A stretch of 64,000 nt of DNA from DASSUW01 sp963740605 (GTDB lineage Bacteria > Actinomycetota > Thermoleophilia > Solirubrobacterales > Solirubrobacteraceae): NCBI GenBank assembly GCA_963740605.1, contig CAVUFC010000022.1, positions 124,001 to 188,000 of the forward strand. Reading direction: 5' to 3'. Shown piece after piece: positions 59,977 through 64,000 of this stretch. A program made the position numbers and the translations under genes. Positions within the stretch are counted from its first letter, which is position 1, and every line of letters begins with the position of its first letter. Under the pieces are notes generated by a model. That model was given only the letters and a program-made list of their open reading frames with translations, searched no databases and was not told the DNA's origin.

Positions 59977-61283
59977 GGCGCCGGCTCGCCATCGCGATCG
60001 GCGGCGTCGCGGCGGTTGCCGTCCTCCTGTTCGCCGTGCCGCTGGCGCTCGTGATCCAGCGCAACTACCGCGACGAGGAGATGCTGCGGCTGCAGCGCGA
60101 CACGGTGGCGGCGACCCGCGCGATCGACGTCGGCTCGGGAGCCGACCCGATCGAGCTGCCCGCGAGCCGCGACGCGCTCGCCGTCTACAGCGCCGGCGGT
60201 CGCCGCGTCGCCGGGCGCTCAGGCCCGGCGACCGCCGACGCGGTCGTGCGCGAGTCGCTGCGCGACGGCAAGCCCGCCCAGCGGGACGGCGGCGGCCGGC
60301 TGACCGTCGCGGTGCCGCTCGTGGTGGGTGAGCGCGTCACCGGTGCCGTGCGGGCCGAGCGCGACGACGCCCCAGCGACGGAGGCCGCGCGCGATGTGTG
60401 GTGGACGCTGCTCGCGGTGGCGGCCGGCGTCATCGGCCTCGCCGTGCTTGCCGCTCTCGTCCTCGGCCGCCGGCTGGCCCGCCCGCTCGAGCGGCTCGCC
60501 GTCGTGGCCCGGCGGCTCGGCCACGGCGATTTCAGTATCCGCGCGGCGCGCTCCGGCGTGCCCGAGGTCGACGACGTCGCCGCCGCGCTCGATGCAGCGG
60601 CGACGCGCCTCGACGATCTCATCTCCCGCGAGCGCGCGTTCAGCGCCGATGCTTCCCACCAGCTGCGCACGCCACTGGCCGCATTGCGGATCGAGCTCGA
60701 GGCTATCGAGCTCAGCGGTGAGTCGCCGCCGGAGATCGCCGCTGCGCTGGCGCAGGTCGAGCGGCTGCAGCACACGATCGACACCCTGCTCACCGTCGCG
60801 CGCGACAGCACGCGTTCGGACGCCGTCACGGCACTTCGCCCGCTGCTCGACCAGGTCGAGTCGCGCTGGCGCGGCCGGCTCGCGGCCGACGGGCGCCCGC
60901 TCGCAGTGCGCGTCGACCCCGCGGGCGCCACGGCGCGAGTGTCCGGTCCGGTGTTGAACGAGATCCTCGAAGTCCTGATCGACAACGCCTATCGCCACGG
61001 CGCCGGCGCGGTGGCGATCCACGTACGCGAGGCGCGCGGCTCGCTCGCCGTCGACGTCGGCGACGAGGGCGCCGGCCTCCCCGGCAGCACAGAGACCGCG
61101 TTCGCCCGCCGGTCGGGGAAGGGACACGGCATCGGCCTCGCGCTCGCCCGCTCGCTCGCCGACGCCGAGGGTGGCCGCCTGACGGTGACGCGGGCGGCTC
61201 CGCGGCCGGTTTTCACGGTGCTGCTGCCGGCCGCCGGTGAGGCGGCACGACGGAGTCCCGGCGCGGGTGTTAGGGTTCCCTAA
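59973..61283 (+). CDS. Sensor histidine kinase (HisKA type)
   Basis: 436 residues. The N-terminal helix (LAIAIGGVAAVAVLLFAVPL) and a second one (VWWTLLAVAAGVIGLAVLAA) bracket an outer sensor domain of about 100 residues. HAMP follows, then the phospho-His in SADASHQLRTPLAALRIELE and a HATPase with the N box NEILEVLIDNAYRHGAGA and GKGHGIGLALA. It is coupled to the response regulator by ATGA. The TAA stop is embedded in the metal box upstream of the ZIP gene. Confidence 0.93.
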   Translation: MRRRLAIAIGGVAAVAVLLFAVPLALVIQRNYRDEEMLRLQRDTVAATRAIDVGSGADPIELPASRDALAVYSAGGRRVAGRSGPATADAVVRESLRDGKPAQRDGGGRLTVAVPLVVGERVTGAVRAERDDAPATEAARDVWWTLLAVAAGVIGLAVLAALVLGRRLARPLERLAVVARRLGHGDFSIRAARSGVPEVDDVAAALDAAATRLDDLISRERAFSADASHQLRTPLAALRIELEAIELSGESPPEIAAALAQVERLQHTIDTLLTVARDSTRSDAVTALRPLLDQVESRWRGRLAADGRPLAVRVDPAGATARVSGPVLNEILEVLIDNAYRHGAGAVAIHVREARGSLAVDVGDEGAGLPGSTETAFARRSGKGHGIGLALARSLADAEGGRLTVTRAAPRPVFTVLLPAAGEAARRSPGAGVRVP

Positions 61284-61284
61284 C
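61269..61284. promoter_or_regulatory. Metalloregulator-type box upstream of the ZIP gene (copy 3)
   Basis: GTTAGGG-TT-CCCTAAC, perfect seven-base arms. The right arm contains the stop codon of the preceding kinase gene and ends four bases before the ATG of the ZIP transporter. It is the same motif as at 53395, differing only in the two central bases. A leaderless or very short transcript is implied. Confidence 0.65.
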
Positions 61285-61287
61285 GCA

Positions 61288-62142
61288 ATGTCGTTCGCAG
61301 AGACTGCGGCGCTCGGCGCCCTCGCCGGATTCACGATCTTCCTCAGCCTGCCGTTCGGTCGCCTGACGTCGTTGAGCACTCGCGCGCGCGTGGCGCTAGC
61401 GATGTTCGCGGTCGGCGTGCTCGCGTTCCTGTTCGTCGATGTGCTCGAGCACGCGTTCGGGATCGTCGAGGACAGCGTGGTCGCGTACGACGAAGGCACG
61501 GGCTCGCTCGGCCACGCCATCTGGCTGGCGCTCCTGCTCGGCGGCGGCTTCGCGCTCGGCTGCGCCGGACTCGGCGTGTTCGAGCAACGCGTAAAGAGCC
61601 GTCGTCCGCGGCCGCCGATGGCGGGCGGGGCGACCGACGTCGCCGAAGCGGGCGTTGCCATGCCGCGCGCGCCCGCAGCCGACGGGCGTACATGGGCGCT
61701 GCGCACCGGCATGACGATCGCCGTTGCGATCGGGCTGCACAACTTCGCCGAGGGCCTCGCGATCGGCGTCGCCTCGCAAGCGGACGAGATCGGCCTCGCG
61801 ACCGTGCTCATCATCGGCTTCGCGCTGCACAACGCCACCGAGGGGTTCGGCATCGTCGGGCCGCTCGGCGATGTCCGTCCGTCGTGGCGCTGGCTGCTCC
61901 TCGCCGGACTCGTCGGCGGCGGCCCGACGTTCGTCGGCGCGATGATCGGCTACAACGTCACCTCCCAGCCGCTCGAGCTGCTCTTCTACGCACTGGCGGG
62001 CGGCGCGATCCTCTACGTGATCGGCGAGGTCTGGTTCGCGATGCGCCGCGTCGGCTACCGCGAGCTCGGCCTGTTCCTGCTCGTGGCCGGGTTCATGGCC
62101 GGCGTGGTCACGGACATGATCGTCGTGTACGGCGGGGGCTAG
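61288..62142 (+). CDS. ZIP-family metal transporter
   Basis: 284 residues from the ATG at 61288. About eight membrane segments with the ZIP metal motifs GLHNFAEGLAIGVA (TM4) and GFALHNATEGFGIVGP (TM5), both retaining His, Asn and Glu, and a variable loop between TM3 and TM4 (EQRVKSRRPRPPMAGGA). These import zinc or iron into the cytosol. The perfect inverted repeat right before the gene suggests metal repression. It sits between two two-component systems. The exact metal is not determined. Confidence 0.92.
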   Translation: MSFAETAALGALAGFTIFLSLPFGRLTSLSTRARVALAMFAVGVLAFLFVDVLEHAFGIVEDSVVAYDEGTGSLGHAIWLALLLGGGFALGCAGLGVFEQRVKSRRPRPPMAGGATDVAEAGVAMPRAPAADGRTWALRTGMTIAVAIGLHNFAEGLAIGVASQADEIGLATVLIIGFALHNATEGFGIVGPLGDVRPSWRWLLLAGLVGGGPTFVGAMIGYNVTSQPLELLFYALAGGAILYVIGEVWFAMRRVGYRELGLFLLVAGFMAGVVTDMIVVYGGG

Positions 62143-62168
62143 CAACGGCCCGCCTTACCATCGGAGCG

Positions 62169-62837
62169 ATGGCAGTCGCTCCGACGGCGGGGATCTGCGA
62201 GGACGATGACGAGCTGCGCGGTGCGCTGCGCCACGCGCTCGAGCGTGACGGCTTCACGGTCCGGGTCACGGCCTCGGGAGCGGACGCCGTGCGCAGCTTC
62301 GGCGAGCACCCGCCCGACGTGCTCGTGCTCGACATCGGGCTCCCCGACTCCGACGGCCGTGACGTCTGCCAGGCGCTGCGCGCCCGCGGAATCAACACGC
62401 CGGTCCTGTTCCTCACCGCCCGTGACGGGGTGCCGGACCGCATCAGCGGCTTTCACGCCGGCGGCGACGACTACCTGACCAAGCCATTCGCCCTTGCTGA
62501 GCTGCTCGTCCGCGTCCGCTCGCTCCTGCGCCGGGCTCCCGCGGCCGAGCCGACCGCGGCCGGCGTCGTGCTCGACCCGACCGCGCACGCGCTCGTGCAG
62601 AACGGGACGCGGATCGCGTTGACGCCGACGGAGTTCCGGCTGCTCGCCGCGCTCGCCGCCAGTCCCGGCACCGTGATGCGGCGCGCCGCGCTCGTCTCCG
62701 CGGGCTGGCCCGACGGCGCGATCGTCCACGCCAACACGCTCGACGCCTATCTCGCGAGGATCCGCCGCAAGCTGCGTGCCGCCGGCGCGCCGGACGCGAT
62801 CGAGACCGTGCGCGGTGTCGGCTACCTGATGCGATGA
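62169..62837 (+). CDS. OmpR-family response regulator (second)
   Basis: 222 residues from the ATG at 62169. The receiver has acidic residues in AGICEDDDELRG, the phospho-acceptor in VLVLDIGLPDSDGRDVCQAL and the Lys in GGDDYLTKPFALAELL. The winged helix reads LTPTEFRLLAALAASPGTVM and ARIRRKLRAAGAPDAIETVR. It overlaps the kinase gene by an ATGA. Its target is unknown. Confidence 0.93.
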   Translation: MAVAPTAGICEDDDELRGALRHALERDGFTVRVTASGADAVRSFGEHPPDVLVLDIGLPDSDGRDVCQALRARGINTPVLFLTARDGVPDRISGFHAGGDDYLTKPFALAELLVRVRSLLRRAPAAEPTAAGVVLDPTAHALVQNGTRIALTPTEFRLLAALAASPGTVMRRAALVSAGWPDGAIVHANTLDAYLARIRRKLRAAGAPDAIETVRGVGYLMR

Positions 62838-64000
62838 GCTTCCGGACGCGGCTGCTCGCGGTGTCCCTGACCACGCTGGCGGTCGGGCTCGGCACGTTGT
62901 TGGTGATCGGCAACGTCGTATACGCGAGCCGCGTGCGAGCGGAGACGTCGAACCTGCTGAAAGCGCGAGCGGACGCGCAGCTCGCGGCGATCACGGTCGA
63001 CAACGGCCGCGTGGTCGTCCACGAGAGCGCCAACGACCGGGTGCTGGACCGTCGGTCGTGGGTGCTCACGGACGGGCACGTGCTCGAGCGGCCGGCCGGC
63101 GTCGCTCCGGCGCTCGACCGGGCGGCCGTCGCGCTCGGCCGCCGCGACGGGAGCCGCGAGACCGACGGCCCGGGCGACGTGCGGCTGCGGTCTCAGCCGG
63201 TGTTTGCACCCGGCACGCGTACGCCCGTCGGCGCCGTCGTGGTCGGGCTCGCGGTGGAGCCGTTCGAGGCCTTGCAGAGTGAGCTGCTCGTCGGCTCGCT
63301 GGTCGTTGCGGCGCTCGTGCTGCTCGCGGGTTGGCTGACGATCCGCGGCGCGGTCCAGGGCGCCCTGCACCCGGTTGCGAGCATGACCGCGAGCGCGCAG
63401 GAGTGGAGCGCCCACGATCTCGACCGGCGGTTCGACCTCGGCCCGGCGACCGACGAGCTGACGGGGCTCGCCGCCACGCTCGACGGGCTGCTCGAGCGGA
63501 TCGCCGCCTCGCGCCGTCATGAGCAGCGCTTCGCGAGCGAGATGGCGCACGAGCTGCGGACGCCGGTGGCCGGCCTGCGGGCGCGTGCCGAGCTCGCCCT
63601 CAGCGCCGCAGGCCCGGAAGCCGACGCCGAGCGCGTGGACGCGCTCCGCGCGGTCATCGCGCAGGCCGAGCGGCTCGACGCCACAATCGCGACGCTGCTC
63701 GCGGTCGCCCGCCAGGAGCTTGACCCCACGAACGGCGCCGTCGACGTTGCGGTACTGGCGAACGAGCTTGACGCGGTCGAAGTCACGGCGCCGCCGGATC
63801 TGCCGGGCGCCGAGGGCGAGCCGGCGATCGTCCGACGCGCGCTGACTCCGCTGGTCGACAACGCTCGCCGACACGCGCGCAGCCGGGTCTGGCTCGAGCT
63901 TTCGGCCGGGAACGGCCAGGTCCGCGTCGCCGTGCACGACGATGGCCCAGGGGTCGACGCGGACCTCGGCGACCGCGTGTTCGAGCCCGGTGTCGGCAGC
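62834..64000 (+). CDS. Sensor histidine kinase, 3' partial
   Basis: From the ATG at 62834 the frame stays open to the end of the window (389 codons), so the gene continues outside. It has two membrane helices (LLAVSLTTLAVGLGTLLVIG; SLVVAALVLLAGWLTIRGAV), an outer sensor domain between them, HAMP and the phospho-His in ASEMAHELRTPVAGLRARAE. The HATPase starts around ALTPLVDNARRHARSRVWLE and contains VHDDGPGVDAD before the edge. It pairs with the response regulator just upstream. Confidence 0.9.
   Translation, partial: MSFRTRLLAVSLTTLAVGLGTLLVIGNVVYASRVRAETSNLLKARADAQLAAITVDNGRVVVHESANDRVLDRRSWVLTDGHVLERPAGVAPALDRAAVALGRRDGSRETDGPGDVRLRSQPVFAPGTRTPVGAVVVGLAVEPFEALQSELLVGSLVVAALVLLAGWLTIRGAVQGALHPVASMTASAQEWSAHDLDRRFDLGPATDELTGLAATLDGLLERIAASRRHEQRFASEMAHELRTPVAGLRARAELALSAAGPEADAERVDALRAVIAQAERLDATIATLLAVARQELDPTNGAVDVAVLANELDAVEVTAPPDLPGAEGEPAIVRRALTPLVDNARRHARSRVWLELSAGNGQVRVAVHDDGPGVDADLGDRVFEPGVGS

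Overview
The window is high-GC DNA packed with genes on both strands, with heavy use of GTG starts and 4-bp ATGA/GTGA overlaps. This fits a soil actinobacterium. The mix of genes (ECF sigma plus MerR-DICT light-type cluster, encapsulin, S15 peptidase, PepSY/ABC/two-component block) would suit Thermoleophilia/Solirubrobacterales, but that placement is inference from gene content only. No rRNA, tRNA, CRISPR array or replication origin was seen.

1-8.3 kb: 3' part of an MMPL exporter; homocysteine S-methyltransferase; a divergent ECF sigma/MerR-DICT regulator pair sharing a 22-bp palindrome at the sigma start; a photolyase operon (membrane protein, SRPBCC, photolyase) converging on it; an encapsulin nanocompartment operon (ferritin-like cargo with C-terminal targeting peptide, then shell); a broken sulfatase. 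8.3-15 kb: secreted S15-type peptidase, MASE1-GAF histidine kinase, FAD-linked oxidase. 15-21.5 kb: a four-gene operon joining a molybdenum-hydroxylase large subunit to hydantoinase A and B subunits and a methyltransferase. 21.5-29.6 kb: secreted VWA protein, TIR-WD40 protein, then a decaying stretch (frameshifted SRPBCC, truncated membrane protein with tandem repeats, DUF6166-like protein, NHL-repeat gene with two frameshifts) and a structured 740-bp intergenic region.

29.6-32.2 kb: NAD(P)-binding reductase, TetR and alpha/beta hydrolase in one overlapping operon. 32.4-45.3 kb: an accessory island bracketed by two dead copies of the same tyrosine recombinase. It carries a large arylsulfatase, a PLC-type phosphoesterase, an IS110 transposase that has lost its N-terminus, a papain-like protease pair, an ASCH protein, a protein with an unknown N-terminal region and a C-terminal TIR domain, and a membrane protein gene cut by an amber codon. 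45.4-47 kb: MarR regulator divergent from an NTF2-like/cupin pair. 47-53.4 kb: low-complexity repeat gene, NAD-dependent epimerase-like protein, a Rieske-TPP fusion enzyme with a partner gene, SRPBCC, a monooxygenase and a PaiB-type protein.

53-64 kb: remnants of a siderophore uptake locus (FecCD permease fragment, frameshifted siderophore-interacting protein) and a ZIP metal transporter share the inverted repeat TTAGGG-N2-CCCTAA, probably a metalloregulator box. A five-gene operon (lipoprotein, two ABC ATPases, FtsX/MacB-type permease, PepSY protein) is divergent from a two-component system whose likely direct-repeat target lies between them. A second two-component system runs off the right edge.

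Many disrupted genes (sulfatase, SRPBCC, NHL protein, cupin, siderophore-interacting protein, amber-split gene) occur in one window. Some may be assembly errors rather than biology.
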